Shown: positions 36,835-46,292, counted from the first letter of the stretch. The stretch is DNA of 64,000 nucleotides from Pseudomonadales bacterium (GCA_002708905.1 PAPM01000023.1:124001-188000); one strand, 5' to 3'. The notes: generated by a model from the sequence alone, not told the origin. Made by a program: numbers and translations.

Positions 36835-39150
36835 ATGAGTACTCTCGAAGACTGGACCCGCCTTCCTGTCCATCGCCCGTGGCTGGTCTTAGCGTTGTGC
36901 CTGTTGATCACAGCTGCCTGCGGCCTGGGCACCAGCCGCTACCACAACACATTGGACTTCCGTTTCTTTTTCAGTGGCGACAATCCCCAGCTGCAAGCCT
37001 ATGAGCAATTGCAATCCACCTACGGCTCTGAAGAATTCGTATTTGTGGCCATCGCCACCCGGGATGGCAGCGACCTGTTTACGGAAACCAACCTCCAGGC
37101 CCTGGCCTCCCTCACCGAGCAGGCCTGGCAAACGCCCTATTCCATTCGGGTGGACTCGCTGACAAACTTCCCCTACACCGTCGTCAGCGAAGACGATTTT
37201 GTGGTGGAGGATTTATACAATACAGACGCCGCCCTTGACTCAACAGACCTGCAAACCCGCAAGCAATTTGCGTTGCAGGAGCCTGCCACCATTAATGCTT
37301 TGATTTCTGAAGACAGCAGCGTCGCAGGCATGCGCATCCTGATCAAACTACCGGGCATCGATCGCGCCGTTGAAACACCCAAAGTGGTGTTTTTTATTCG
37401 GGACATGGTGGCCAAATTTGAACGGGATCATCCCCAATTCAAGACCTATCTTTCCGGACAAATTGTCGTGGACCAGGCCTTTCCGGAATCTACTGAAGCC
37501 GATATGGGATTTGTCTGGCCCGCCTTTTTTGTGGTGATGCTGGTGCTACTGGGCTTTATCTTCCGCAGCCTAGCGTTTGTGCTGTTCACCGTCTTAACCG
37601 CCATCTGCTCGATAGCCACCGGCATGGGTTTGCTGGGGTGGACCGGAATGAAAATCAATGCCGCCGTCACCGTCGCACCCATCATGATCCTGACACTGGC
37701 CATTGCCGACAGCGTCCACATCCTGACCCGCTACCGCTTGCTGCGACAACAAGGGCAGAACAAACAGGAGGCGCTGCACACCAGTTTGCAACAGAATGCG
37801 TTGCCGGTGTTGCTGACTTCACTGTTCACCGCAGCGGGCTTTCTTACCTTGCATTTCAATGATTCACCTCCCTACCAAGCCCTGGGTTATATTGTGTGCG
37901 CCGGGGTCATCGCGGCCTGGCTCTATTCCATGCTTTTGCTGCCTGCCATGGTGATGCTCATTCCCCATAAGATTCGCGCGCTGGAAAAAGCGTCTGCAAC
38001 CCTACCCATGGCACGATGGGCGGACTGGGTCATACAACACCAAAAGGCTCTGTTCTTTGGTGGCCTGGTTGTCATCATGGCAGGCTTGATGTGCCTTCCG
38101 CTGAATCGTATCAACGACGATCCGGTAAAGTATTTCGGCAGTCAACAAACCATGCGACAGCATATGGAGTTTGTGAATAACCGCATCACCGGCTTGGGGG
38201 CACTCAACTATTCTATTCCGGTACAGCAGGGAGAGAAGCTCACCAGCCCCAGTTATCTGCAGCGCCTGGATAACTTCAGCCAATGGCTGGCCCAGCAAAC
38301 AGACGTAGTGCATGTAGATTCCATGGCGGACATCATCAAGCGCCTGAATCAGTCCTGGCACAACGACGATCCAGCCTTCTACCGCATACCGGATGATGAA
38401 GAAGCCATTGCGCAATTACTGTTGCTCTACGAAATGTCGCTGCCCTTCGGTGGCGACCTCAGCACCATGATTTCCCGTCAGCACAACGCCTCCCGCGTGC
38501 GGGTAACCATGGACAACACGGCAGGGGATTATCATATCCAACTGGATCAACAAGCTTGGGTCTGGCTCGACAAACACAGCACAGTCACAAGCGACATTGT
38601 CTCCGCCAGCGCACCACTGATGTTTGCCCACATCGGTGATCGCAGCATGAAAGGCATTTTGGTGGGCCTGATCGGTTCCCTGTTTATCATGGGCATCGTG
38701 CTGGCCCGTTTGTTCCGTTCCACCAAACTGGGATTGATCAGCATCGTTTGCAACGTGGTGCCGGTGGCGCTGGCATTTGGCGTGTGGGGCCTGTTAAACG
38801 GCAATATCGATGTGGGCCTGAGTGTCACCCTGGGAATTGCCTTCGGCATTGTGGTGGATGACACCATTCACTTTCTCGGCAAATATCGGCATGCCCGCCA
38901 GACGCTGGCCATGGACAGTGAAGCCGCCGTACGCTTTGCCTTCGCCCGGGTTGGCCCAGCCATTGTGATAACCTCGGTGATCCTGATAGCCGGGTTTGCC
39001 ATGCTGGGTTTTTCCGCCATGAACATCACCGCCAACACCTCCATATTGACTACCGTTACCATCGCCATCGCGCTGGCGGTGGACCTGTTGTTTATACCGG
39101 CTCTTTTACTTCAGTTTGATCGTGCTCCCAGGGAGACTACACATGGATAA
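36835..39150 (+). CDS. MMPL/RND family lipid exporter
   Basis: 771 residues with the two-fold repeat of an RND/MMPL transporter: one N-terminal helix, a large periplasmic domain, then five helices, repeated. The core helices include APIMILTLAIADSVHILTRYR and GIAFGIVVDDTIHFLGKYR, where the Asp residues probably carry the proton path. MMPL proteins export lipids and lipid-linked metabolites. Its position within this operon suggests that the product of the megasynthase pathway is exported to the periplasm or outer membrane. It starts directly after the UbiA-like stop. Confidence 0.88.
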   Translation: MSTLEDWTRLPVHRPWLVLALCLLITAACGLGTSRYHNTLDFRFFFSGDNPQLQAYEQLQSTYGSEEFVFVAIATRDGSDLFTETNLQALASLTEQAWQTPYSIRVDSLTNFPYTVVSEDDFVVEDLYNTDAALDSTDLQTRKQFALQEPATINALISEDSSVAGMRILIKLPGIDRAVETPKVVFFIRDMVAKFERDHPQFKTYLSGQIVVDQAFPESTEADMGFVWPAFFVVMLVLLGFIFRSLAFVLFTVLTAICSIATGMGLLGWTGMKINAAVTVAPIMILTLAIADSVHILTRYRLLRQQGQNKQEALHTSLQQNALPVLLTSLFTAAGFLTLHFNDSPPYQALGYIVCAGVIAAWLYSMLLLPAMVMLIPHKIRALEKASATLPMARWADWVIQHQKALFFGGLVVIMAGLMCLPLNRINDDPVKYFGSQQTMRQHMEFVNNRITGLGALNYSIPVQQGEKLTSPSYLQRLDNFSQWLAQQTDVVHVDSMADIIKRLNQSWHNDDPAFYRIPDDEEAIAQLLLLYEMSLPFGGDLSTMISRQHNASRVRVTMDNTAGDYHIQLDQQAWVWLDKHSTVTSDIVSASAPLMFAHIGDRSMKGILVGLIGSLFIMGIVLARLFRSTKLGLISIVCNVVPVALAFGVWGLLNGNIDVGLSVTLGIAFGIVVDDTIHFLGKYRHARQTLAMDSEAAVRFAFARVGPAIVITSVILIAGFAMLGFSAMNITANTSILTTVTIAIALAVDLLFIPALLLQFDRAPRETTHG

Positions 39151-40069
39151 CGTCAAAGCATTACCCCACACAAGCACGCGCTCATTGCCGGCCGTTGCAT
39201 TCGAATGGCTGTTTTTTCCAGTGCTGTCCATCAGCGCAATCTATGCCACCGCTCAGTATCTGTATTCCGATCAGGTGGAACTGGCAACGCTGATCATTTC
39301 CACGTCGGTGTTACTGATCACCATGCTGTTCGAGCGCATTCATCCGCTTAATCCGCAATGGAATCAGTACCGGGGTGACCTGGGCCCGGATTTCAGTTCC
39401 CTCGTTCTGGTGGGCGTATTTATGGAAGGCGCCTTGAAGCGGATGGGGCCGCTGATTGCACTTTACCTGTTCCTGGCAATGGGCCTGCCGCAAAATTACC
39501 GATTGATTCCCGATAGCACACCACTGTGGGCGGAAACCATTCTGGTGCTGCTGATTATTGAACTTGCCAAGTACGGATTCCACCGATTAGGCCATGAACA
39601 TCCCAAGTGGTGGCCCTTGCATTCCGTGCATCACAGCGTCAAGCGCATGCACTTGCTTAATGGATTCCGTATCCATCCGCTCTATCATTTCTGCACCTTC
39701 CTGCTGGGTGTAGTGCCCTGCTACCTGATCGGTGCCAGTGCGGAAGCCTTGATTCTCAACAGCGTGATTCTGGCCATTGGCGGCTCCATTCAGCACTGCA
39801 ACATCAAGCTGCGCTATGGCTGGCTGAACTATATTTTCAACACCAACGAACTGCACCGCTGGCACCATTCCAAAAACATCAGCGAAGGCAACACCAACTA
39901 TGGTGCCGTATTGATTGTGTACGATGTACTGTTCGGCACCCACTACTACCGCCCGGATGCGAGCCCCGTGGAATTGGGTATCAGCAATGAAGAGCATTAC
40001 CCGATGAACAATTACTGGAAGCAGTTGCTGATTCCGTTTCGCTGGAAATCCCAGATACTGGACAAGTAA
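39143..40069 (+). CDS. Fatty acid hydroxylase / sterol desaturase family protein
   Basis: 308 residues from the ATG at 39143, overlapping the exporter stop by 8 bases. Several N-terminal membrane helices are followed by the three histidine boxes of the membrane di-iron family: HRLGH (HxxxH), HSVHH (HxxHH) and HRWHH (HxxHH), plus HP and HH residues between. Members hydroxylate or desaturate lipid chains or sterols using O2. Here it is likely to hydroxylate an acyl chain in the cluster lipid. The multiheme cytochrome gene begins 62 bases later. Confidence 0.88.
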   Translation: MDNVKALPHTSTRSLPAVAFEWLFFPVLSISAIYATAQYLYSDQVELATLIISTSVLLITMLFERIHPLNPQWNQYRGDLGPDFSSLVLVGVFMEGALKRMGPLIALYLFLAMGLPQNYRLIPDSTPLWAETILVLLIIELAKYGFHRLGHEHPKWWPLHSVHHSVKRMHLLNGFRIHPLYHFCTFLLGVVPCYLIGASAEALILNSVILAIGGSIQHCNIKLRYGWLNYIFNTNELHRWHHSKNISEGNTNYGAVLIVYDVLFGTHYYRPDASPVELGISNEEHYPMNNYWKQLLIPFRWKSQILDK

Positions 40070-40131
40070 ACGCTCAGCCAGCATGATAGCCCTCACAAAA
40101 GGCCCAAAGCTTACAGGGATTCAGGCTATCC

Positions 40132-42351
40132 ATGCGCTACCTCCACATTATTATCGGTTTGGTCCTTATCACAGCCTGTATAAGTGGCTGTGATAAGGAA
40201 CCCGGCCCAGCGCCTCAACCGGCCGAACACAAGCCTGCAGCCAAACTCCCACTACCCCAACCCCATTATGTCGGCGCGCAACATTGCCAGGGTTGTCATG
40301 AAAAGGCTTATCAGGATTGGCAGGATTCCCACCACGATCTGGCCATGCAGGAAGTCAGTGGCGATACGGTTCTGGGTGACTTCAACCAGACACGCTTCGA
40401 ATACAACGGTGTCACCACCGAGTTTTCCCAAGAAGATAACGAGTATTACATCAAAACCGACGGTCCGGACGGGAAACTGACCAGCTATCCCGTTGCCTAT
40501 GTATTCGGCGTCTATCCCCTGCAGCAATATTTGATCGCCCTGCCCGGTGGCAAATTGCAGGCCTTCGGCATCGCCTGGGACAGCCGCCCGCAAACCGAAG
40601 GTGGTCAACGCTGGTTCCATCTTTACCCGGATCAGCAAGTGGATCATCAGGACTACCTGCACTGGACCAATCAAAGTCAGACCTGGAACTTCATGTGTGC
40701 GGAGTGCCACTCCACCAACCTGAACAAGAATTACGATACTGGTCAGCGCAGTTACAACACCACCTGGTCGGAAATCGATGTGGCCTGCGAGGCCTGCCAT
40801 GGCCCCGGTTCCAATCATTTGTTGTGGGCATCTGAAGCAAAACGCAACGACTATAAATTTAAAGACAAGAAAGGCCTGACCCATTTATTTAATGAGCGGG
40901 CCAATGTTCATTGGATGATAAATACTGAAACCGGGCAACCCCAACGCAGCGAACCCGGCAATCAACGCACCGAAATTCAGGTGTGCGCTGCCTGCCATTC
41001 CCGCCGCGCGCAGTTCTTCGAAGATAGCCGACAGGGCCAGGGCTTATTGCAGAGTTACTTGCCGGCCACGCTGGATGCGGGGCTGTACCACAGCGATGGC
41101 CAGGTGAACGACGAGGTCTACGTTTACGGTTCATTCCTGCAAAGCAAAATGTATCAGGCGGGGGTTACCTGCAGCGACTGCCACAATCCCCATTCACTGG
41201 CATTAAAGTTGCCGGGCGACGGCGTATGCCTGCAGTGCCATGAATCCAGTTACGCCAAACCGGAGCATCATCACCACACAACCGATAGCGCTCAGTGCAT
41301 CGACTGCCATATGCCGGTGAAAAATTTTATGGTGGTGGATGCCCGGCGGGATCACAGTTTCCGCATTCCGCGCCCTGACTTGAGTGACAGCCTGGACACC
41401 CCCAACACCTGTAATCACTGCCATAACAAAGAGTCCGCTCAATGGGCCGCAAACCAAATCAAGAGCTGGTACCCGGAGCCCAACCTGGGGTATCAGGATT
41501 TTGCCGACATTATCGCTGCCGGTCGTGAATCAAATCCGTCAGCAAAAGCGCCCCTGCAAGGATTGGTTTCCGACCTCACCCAGACCGCCATCGTGCGCGC
41601 CACTGCGGCAACGTTGTTGGCAAGCTATCTGGACGCAAGCACGTTGCAAACCCTGTCCCAGGCCCTGCAAGATCCCGATCCTCTGGTTCGTATTGCCGCC
41701 GCCCGTTCACTACAGACGTTACCCCCGGATATGCGGTGGCCCCTGCTGAGCCCGTTACTGCAGGACGCTGTGCGTCTGGTGCGGGTCATTGCTGCCGAAA
41801 CCCTGTCGGATATTCCCAGTCAAACCCTGGCACCACAGGATGCCCGGTTGTTGCGACATGGTGTGGAGGAGTATGTGGCCTCGCAGAATTTCAATGGGGA
41901 CTCGCCCCAATCCCAGGTTAATCTGGGATTGCTGGCTGTGCTGCAGGGTCAACCGGATCAGGCGTTTGCTCACTATGAAGAAGCCATTGCCCTGGATGAC
42001 ACCTGGATTCCTGCTTACGTTAATCTGGCGGATTTGTATCGCATGCTGCAGCAGGATGAACAAGGTAAGACGGTGTTAAAAAAAGCGCTGAAGCGTTTCC
42101 CGCAAGATGCAGATCTGCATTTCAGTCTTGGATTACTGCTGATCCGGCAACAGCAGCACACCAACGCGCTTGAGCACCTGAAACAGGCGGCAGAACTGGC
42201 ACCCATGAATGCACGCTACCAATACGTCTACGCGGTTGGTTTACACAGTACGGGGCGAAGTGAGGAAGCGCTGCGCGTCACCCGCAACGCCTTAAAAACA
42301 CTCCAAGATCCAAATCTGACGGCGCTGGAGCAACAGCTCTCGAATCTTTGA
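40132..42351 (+). CDS. Octaheme cytochrome c lipoprotein with HEAT and TPR repeats
   Basis: 739 residues. The signal peptide ends at a lipobox-like LITACISGC (Cys20), so it is probably a lipoprotein. Eight CxxCH heme sites are visible in the first ~440 residues: CQGCH, CAECH, CEACH, CAACH, CSDCH, CLQCH, CIDCH and CNHCH. Then come helical repeats of HEAT type (LQDPDPLVRIAAARSL) and at least three TPRs (AFAHYEEAIALDD...), which mediate protein contact. The cytochrome part resembles cytochrome c554-type multiheme proteins. Its role is unknown: electron carrier, nitrite or hydroxylamine-type redox, or donor to the hydroxylase next door. The 62-base gap leaves the operon link open. Confidence 0.85.
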   Translation: MRYLHIIIGLVLITACISGCDKEPGPAPQPAEHKPAAKLPLPQPHYVGAQHCQGCHEKAYQDWQDSHHDLAMQEVSGDTVLGDFNQTRFEYNGVTTEFSQEDNEYYIKTDGPDGKLTSYPVAYVFGVYPLQQYLIALPGGKLQAFGIAWDSRPQTEGGQRWFHLYPDQQVDHQDYLHWTNQSQTWNFMCAECHSTNLNKNYDTGQRSYNTTWSEIDVACEACHGPGSNHLLWASEAKRNDYKFKDKKGLTHLFNERANVHWMINTETGQPQRSEPGNQRTEIQVCAACHSRRAQFFEDSRQGQGLLQSYLPATLDAGLYHSDGQVNDEVYVYGSFLQSKMYQAGVTCSDCHNPHSLALKLPGDGVCLQCHESSYAKPEHHHHTTDSAQCIDCHMPVKNFMVVDARRDHSFRIPRPDLSDSLDTPNTCNHCHNKESAQWAANQIKSWYPEPNLGYQDFADIIAAGRESNPSAKAPLQGLVSDLTQTAIVRATAATLLASYLDASTLQTLSQALQDPDPLVRIAAARSLQTLPPDMRWPLLSPLLQDAVRLVRVIAAETLSDIPSQTLAPQDARLLRHGVEEYVASQNFNGDSPQSQVNLGLLAVLQGQPDQAFAHYEEAIALDDTWIPAYVNLADLYRMLQQDEQGKTVLKKALKRFPQDADLHFSLGLLLIRQQQHTNALEHLKQAAELAPMNARYQYVYAVGLHSTGRSEEALRVTRNALKTLQDPNLTALEQQLSNL

Positions 42352-42353
42352 CC

Positions 42354-42404
42354 GCGATGCTTCTTCAGCTGCGATGTTTCTTCAGCTGCGATGCTTCTTC
42401 AGCT
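42354..42404. repeat. Three tandem copies of a 17-bp unit at the yejK 3' end
   Basis: GCGATGCTTCTTCAGCT at 42354-42370 and 42388-42404, with one variant base (GCGATGTTTCTTCAGCT) at 42371-42387. It spans the yejK stop, whose last codons lie in the second and third copies. The 17-bp length is not a multiple of three, so copy gain shifts the frame and the current TGA lies in copy two. Confidence 0.95.
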
Positions 42405-43380
42405 GACCTAGCAAAGATTTGGGAATGCTGTTGATGATCAGGCGTTCGTTTTCCGCATCGAACACCACTTCTTCCCCCAACAGTGAGGCGGCAAACTGCA
42501 GACTCATTTCCTTGGTGCGGCCATTAAACCGTACGTATTTGCGCAGACGGTTCTTATCCGGAATTAATTCTTCCCGCGGCTGCTCCTGCTGTTCCTGCAC
42601 AAAGCGTTCGAAGCGCTCAGGTTCCGCATCATCCAGATAATAGGATAATTCCTTGTACACCACCGGCTCGCCCTGCTTGTCCTGCTCGATGCAGTAGTCC
42701 ACCACCTTCTCCCGGTATTCCTTGCTTTCCTCTTCCGGCAAGTTCTGGGCATAGGCTTCCACGATGTTGAGGAACTCGTTGGTGTCTGCGGTGACGTTAA
42801 CGGTATCGGCAAAGCCGATCCATTGGTTGAACAAGCCCAACAATTCCCGTTCACCCCGGTTTTTGGAGATGGTCAGGTACTTCTCGGAAATCTGCTCCGA
42901 CCAGTGGGAGAGGTTCACCCGGGCACAAAAACCGATGTGGGACAGATCCGCATACACGGTTTCGGAGATTTCCAGATGGCTGTTGATCACCAGGCCCACC
43001 TGATGCTGCAGGTGCGCCACGTACAGCCATTCCGCATCGGCGTTGTTCTCCTGCCAGAACAGCAAATGGCCCTGGAACGGTACTTCCATCTGCTCCAGCA
43101 GCACCACAAAATGCTCGGTGAGCTTTTTACTCAACGAGGAAAACGGCATCTGCTGTTTAAGGAAATCCCGCAGCCAGGCCGGAATGGGGTTTTCCCCCAA
43201 ATCCGGATTGAAATGGCCATAACGCTTGGAGGTTTTGGTGCTGAATGCCTGTTTGATTTCATTGAGCAACTGGCTGGCGTAGTCGTCCAGCGCGATACCG
43301 TCGTCACGGTACTGAACCTGGGCGGACTGGTCCGGTTGGGCACGATCAATCTGGTGGGCTATAAAATCGGAAACGGGCAT
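42382..43380 (-). CDS. yejK: Nucleoid-associated protein YejK/NdpA
   Basis: 332 residues, normal for the NdpA (NA37) family. These proteins bind the nucleoid; the exact role is uncertain. Features: the N-terminus MPVSDFIAHQIDRAQPDQSA, HLQHQVGLVINSHLEISETVYAD in the middle and the C-terminal RLIINSIPKSLLGQLKKHRS. The protein is highly charged with no membrane segment. The end of the gene lies in a tandem repeat of 17 bp. It is convergent with the cytochrome gene. Confidence 0.92.
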   Translation of the reverse strand: MPVSDFIAHQIDRAQPDQSAQVQYRDDGIALDDYASQLLNEIKQAFSTKTSKRYGHFNPDLGENPIPAWLRDFLKQQMPFSSLSKKLTEHFVVLLEQMEVPFQGHLLFWQENNADAEWLYVAHLQHQVGLVINSHLEISETVYADLSHIGFCARVNLSHWSEQISEKYLTISKNRGERELLGLFNQWIGFADTVNVTADTNEFLNIVEAYAQNLPEEESKEYREKVVDYCIEQDKQGEPVVYKELSYYLDDAEPERFERFVQEQQEQPREELIPDKNRLRKYVRFNGRTKEMSLQFAASLLGEEVVFDAENERLIINSIPKSLLGQLKKHRS

Positions 43381-43441
43381 GACAACCTCACTGCGTTGGG
43401 GCTGCCATTATACGGGGGGCCAAGTACAAGCTCAAAGCGCC

Positions 43442-44410
43442 TCAGGAAACCGACTGATTTTCTAAAATTACTTTACCTTTCATGTGTCCAGTTTCCAGCA
43501 GGCGATGGGCCTCAGGCCCCTGGGCCATGGGCAGTCGATGACTGATATGCAGATTCAGGGCACCCTGATCCACCAGTTCCACTAACTGGATCAGCTGATC
43601 TTTATTGGGTTGCACGGTATAACCCTGCACCCGCTTACCCTCCGCCGCACCTGCGGCCACCAGCTCGGCCGCTGTTAGCGTGGGCACTGTCAGCATCAAG
43701 CCATCCGCGGCCAGCCAGTCCAAAGCCTGACGCCCCACTTCACCGCCCATCAGATCCAGAATCAAATCCCAGGGCCCGGCCGCCGCCAGCGCATCCGGCC
43801 GGGAATAGTCCAGGCACACCTGGGCACCGAGTGAGTGAAGAAAATCCTGATTCGAAGCAGAAGCGGTGGCCCCCACTTCAGCCCCCGCCGAGCGCCCCAG
43901 CTGAACCGCAAGATGCCCAACACCACCGGCACCCGCCAACACCAGCAAGCGCTGCCCGGTCTGCAGCGCGCCATGCTGGAATAGCCCTTGCCAGGCGGTA
44001 AGCCCCGCCAGGGGCAGCGCTGCAGCCAGCGCCAGCTCAACCCGCTTGGGGGCCGCCACCAGGTCTGCAGCCACTGCGGCGCAATACTCGGCACAGGCTC
44101 CCGCGCCTCTGCCTGCCTTTGTCAGGGGGAAATTCACCATCCCGATGACCGGGCTTCCGACCGCGAAAGCCTCGTTAGCCGTCTCCACCGTTCCCGCCAG
44201 ATCATAGCCCGGCACAAAACAAAAGGATTCACGCTCACCTAAACCCGCAGCCACAAAGCCTTTCCCGGCCCGGGTTTTCACATCGATGGGATTCAGGCCG
44301 GCCGCAGTCACCTTCACCAACACCTCACCTTTTCCGACCACAGGCAAGGGCAGATCACCTAACTGCATGCAATCCGCAGCGCCAAATTCGGTGTAGTACA
44401 GGGCCTGCAT
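43442..44410 (-). CDS. Zinc-free MDR family NADPH:quinone oxidoreductase-like protein
   Basis: 322 residues from the ATG at 44408-44410 (MQALYYTEFGAADCMQLGDL); an upstream extension is not supported. The medium-chain reductase fold shows GEVLVKVTAAGLNPIDVKTRAG, the cofactor site VLAGAGGVGHLAVQLGRSAGA, and a quinone-oxidoreductase-type Rossmann half. The zinc ligands of alcohol dehydrogenases are not apparent. It would reduce a quinone, enone or aldehyde with NAD(P)H. It lies 1 base after the nitroreductase stop, same strand, so the two are probably an operon. Confidence 0.85.
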   Translation of the reverse strand: MQALYYTEFGAADCMQLGDLPLPVVGKGEVLVKVTAAGLNPIDVKTRAGKGFVAAGLGERESFCFVPGYDLAGTVETANEAFAVGSPVIGMVNFPLTKAGRGAGACAEYCAAVAADLVAAPKRVELALAAALPLAGLTAWQGLFQHGALQTGQRLLVLAGAGGVGHLAVQLGRSAGAEVGATASASNQDFLHSLGAQVCLDYSRPDALAAAGPWDLILDLMGGEVGRQALDWLAADGLMLTVPTLTAAELVAAGAAEGKRVQGYTVQPNKDQLIQLVELVDQGALNLHISHRLPMAQGPEAHRLLETGHMKGKVILENQSVS

Positions 44411-44411
44411 A

Positions 44412-45095
44412 TCAGCGCCGGAATTGAACCAGTTGATCAATAGGTTCCCGATCGATCCAGGTTTTGTTGGCGGGCACTGAAGTGTCTTCGTAGCCGAAGG
44501 TGATACCCAGCAGGATATTGATCTCCTCACCAATCCCGAAGGCCTCCCGCACGATATCAGGATAATAACGCATGGTACCCTGGGGACAGCAGCCCACCCC
44601 ATGGGCGGTCATGGACAGCATCAGGGTTTGCATATACATGCCCACATCGATGGCCACCGAAGCGCCGAATATCCTGTCCATACCGATGAACACCACATGG
44701 GGCGCATCAAACATCTGGAAATTACGCAGCATGGCCCGGTTACGTCCCTCCTTGTCACCCCGCTCGATGCCCATATTGCCGTACAGCTCCATGGCGCAGT
44801 CCACCTGGCGCTTGCGGTATTCCCCATCAAAGGTATCCGGGTATTCATAGTCGGAATTGAAGGGCACCCCCTGCATGACTTTCTCCACCATCTGGTCCCG
44901 GATACGATCCTTCAGCGCGCCGGAGGCCACATACACTTTCCAGGGCTGGATATTGCAGTTGGACGGCGCCCGTTGCGCCAGGGTGAAGATGGATTCCAGG
45001 GTTTCCTGCGGGATTTCCTTATCCAGATAGCCGCGCACAGATCGGCGTGACTTGATGGCTTCCGCCAGGCTCATGGTTTCCGGTGATACAGACAT
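44412..45095 (-). CDS. Nitroreductase family protein
   Basis: 227 residues from the ATG at 45093-45095 (MSVSPETMSLAEAIKSRRSVRGYLDKEI), preceded by GAGGGA; a longer frame up to 45125 lacks a ribosome site. The FMN-binding nitroreductase fold is shown by SRRSVRGY near the N-terminus, RAPSNCNIQPWKVYVASG, and GVGCCPQGTMRYYPDIVREAFG. These enzymes reduce nitro, quinone or enone groups with NAD(P)H. It is followed directly by the MDR gene. Confidence 0.9.
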   Translation of the reverse strand: MSVSPETMSLAEAIKSRRSVRGYLDKEIPQETLESIFTLAQRAPSNCNIQPWKVYVASGALKDRIRDQMVEKVMQGVPFNSDYEYPDTFDGEYRKRQVDCAMELYGNMGIERGDKEGRNRAMLRNFQMFDAPHVVFIGMDRIFGASVAIDVGMYMQTLMLSMTAHGVGCCPQGTMRYYPDIVREAFGIGEEINILLGITFGYEDTSVPANKTWIDREPIDQLVQFRR

Positions 45096-45170
45096 AGTTT
45101 CCCTCAAAACTTCATGTTTCATCATTGCTAAGAGCAGCCATGATACCCCAATTTTCCAGCGGAGAGGGTG

Positions 45171-46250
45171 TCAGGAAAGATCAGCGATACGGTAGATCCG
45201 GGCAGCGTTATCGTGAAACAGCTTGCGCTGGTTTTCCTCCGGATAATGGGCCACCAGGGCGCCGTAGAATTCATAGAGCTGGGCCAGGGAGAGGGAAACT
45301 TTATCCATGGGGAAGTTGGATGCGAACATGCAGCGATCCACACCGAAAGTCTGCAGCACAAAATCAAACAGGGGGCCTGCGGTATTCAGCAGTTCCTCAC
45401 GGGTCGGTGGCATGGCCCGATGCTCATAACCCCAACCCACCACGGGCATAAACAGGCCGGACAGTTTTACCACCACATTGGGCAGCTCTGCCAATTCTTG
45501 CAGGCGCATCTGCCAGATACGCAGGGTGACATCACGGGCCGACTCCGTGCGCCCGTAGGAAGCAAATTGCCCGCCCAAACCAATGGGTGTGCCCATATGA
45601 TCCAGCACAAAGGTAATCCCGGGAAAGGCTTGCGCCAGCACCACCAGCTCATCCAGCTGATGGTGGAAAAACCAGGCATCGAAACTGAGGTTATGCTGTT
45701 CCAGCAATGACAGCCCTTGTTGCCAGTGCTTGTCACGGGACAGGTAAGGGCGCGGACAGAAGCGCATGATGCCTTCATCCAGATCAAAAGCCAGCATCTG
45801 GCGCACCCCGCTGAACTTGGCACTGGCCTGCTGGTGGGCGGCAATCACTGCCGCGGCATCGCTACGCTGCAACTCCACATAGCCCACCACCGCGCCCAGT
45901 TTTACAGGGCTGTTGTTATCTGAATCACTGAACAGGTTATTGAGCCAACGGGTTTCCCCGACCGGACCCAGACCTTCACGGTCACGCCACTCCGCTTCCA
46001 CATGCACGATATGGGTAAGCGGTAAACCCGCAGCATCGCCAATGTAATCCTCGGGCAGATAATCATGAGCCACAAAGTCAGGCCGACCCACATAACGCTT
46101 GTCGGTTTCACTGGCACCCAGCCGGATTGCAGTTTCATACAATTTTCGATTCCAACCCAACAGCCGCTTTGGCCAGGTCAGAATGCGCGGCGTATTGAGC
46201 AAGTCCCACTGGTGTATGTGCGGGTCAATAATGGGAAAGGGAAAATTCAC
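45171..46250 (-). CDS. Amidohydrolase family (Amidohydro_2) metal-dependent hydrolase
   Basis: 359 residues. The TIM-barrel hydrolase begins MNFPFPIIDPHIHQWDLLNTP, with the HIH metal motif at strand 1. Later barrel positions are HIVHVEAEWRD, GVRQMLAFDLDEG, FHHQLDELVVLAQAFP, FVLDHMG and CMFASNFPMDK (the FGSDFP-like motif). Members are lactonases, decarboxylases or amidohydrolases; the substrate is not clear. It lies downstream of no tight partner: 75 bases separate it from the nitroreductase start on the same strand. Confidence 0.87.
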   Translation of the reverse strand: MNFPFPIIDPHIHQWDLLNTPRILTWPKRLLGWNRKLYETAIRLGASETDKRYVGRPDFVAHDYLPEDYIGDAAGLPLTHIVHVEAEWRDREGLGPVGETRWLNNLFSDSDNNSPVKLGAVVGYVELQRSDAAAVIAAHQQASAKFSGVRQMLAFDLDEGIMRFCPRPYLSRDKHWQQGLSLLEQHNLSFDAWFFHHQLDELVVLAQAFPGITFVLDHMGTPIGLGGQFASYGRTESARDVTLRIWQMRLQELAELPNVVVKLSGLFMPVVGWGYEHRAMPPTREELLNTAGPLFDFVLQTFGVDRCMFASNFPMDKVSLSLAQLYEFYGALVAHYPEENQRKLFHDNAARIYRIADLS

Positions 46251-46292
46251 CCGTAGCGGCCCCTTTGTTATTGTTATGCCTGCTTAAGTCGG

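Larger units (their letters stand above)
23861..40069 (+). other. Putative polyketide-lipid biosynthesis and export cluster
   Basis: Seven plus-strand genes packed with no gap over 11 bases and four overlaps: megasynthase, methyltransferase (gap 11), epimerase/reductase (TAATG overlap), phosphotransferase (10-base overlap), UbiA-like enzyme (ATGA overlap), MMPL exporter (no gap) and fatty acid hydroxylase (8-base overlap). This arrangement says one transcript and one pathway. Proposed flow, by inference: a fatty acid is activated by FAAL, extended once by KS/AT as a beta-ketoacyl chain, processed by the TE and AfsA-like domains, then tailored by methyl, redox, phospho and prenyl transfer, hydroxylated, and exported by the MMPL protein. 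I do not recognise a described product for this gene set. Confidence 0.6.
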
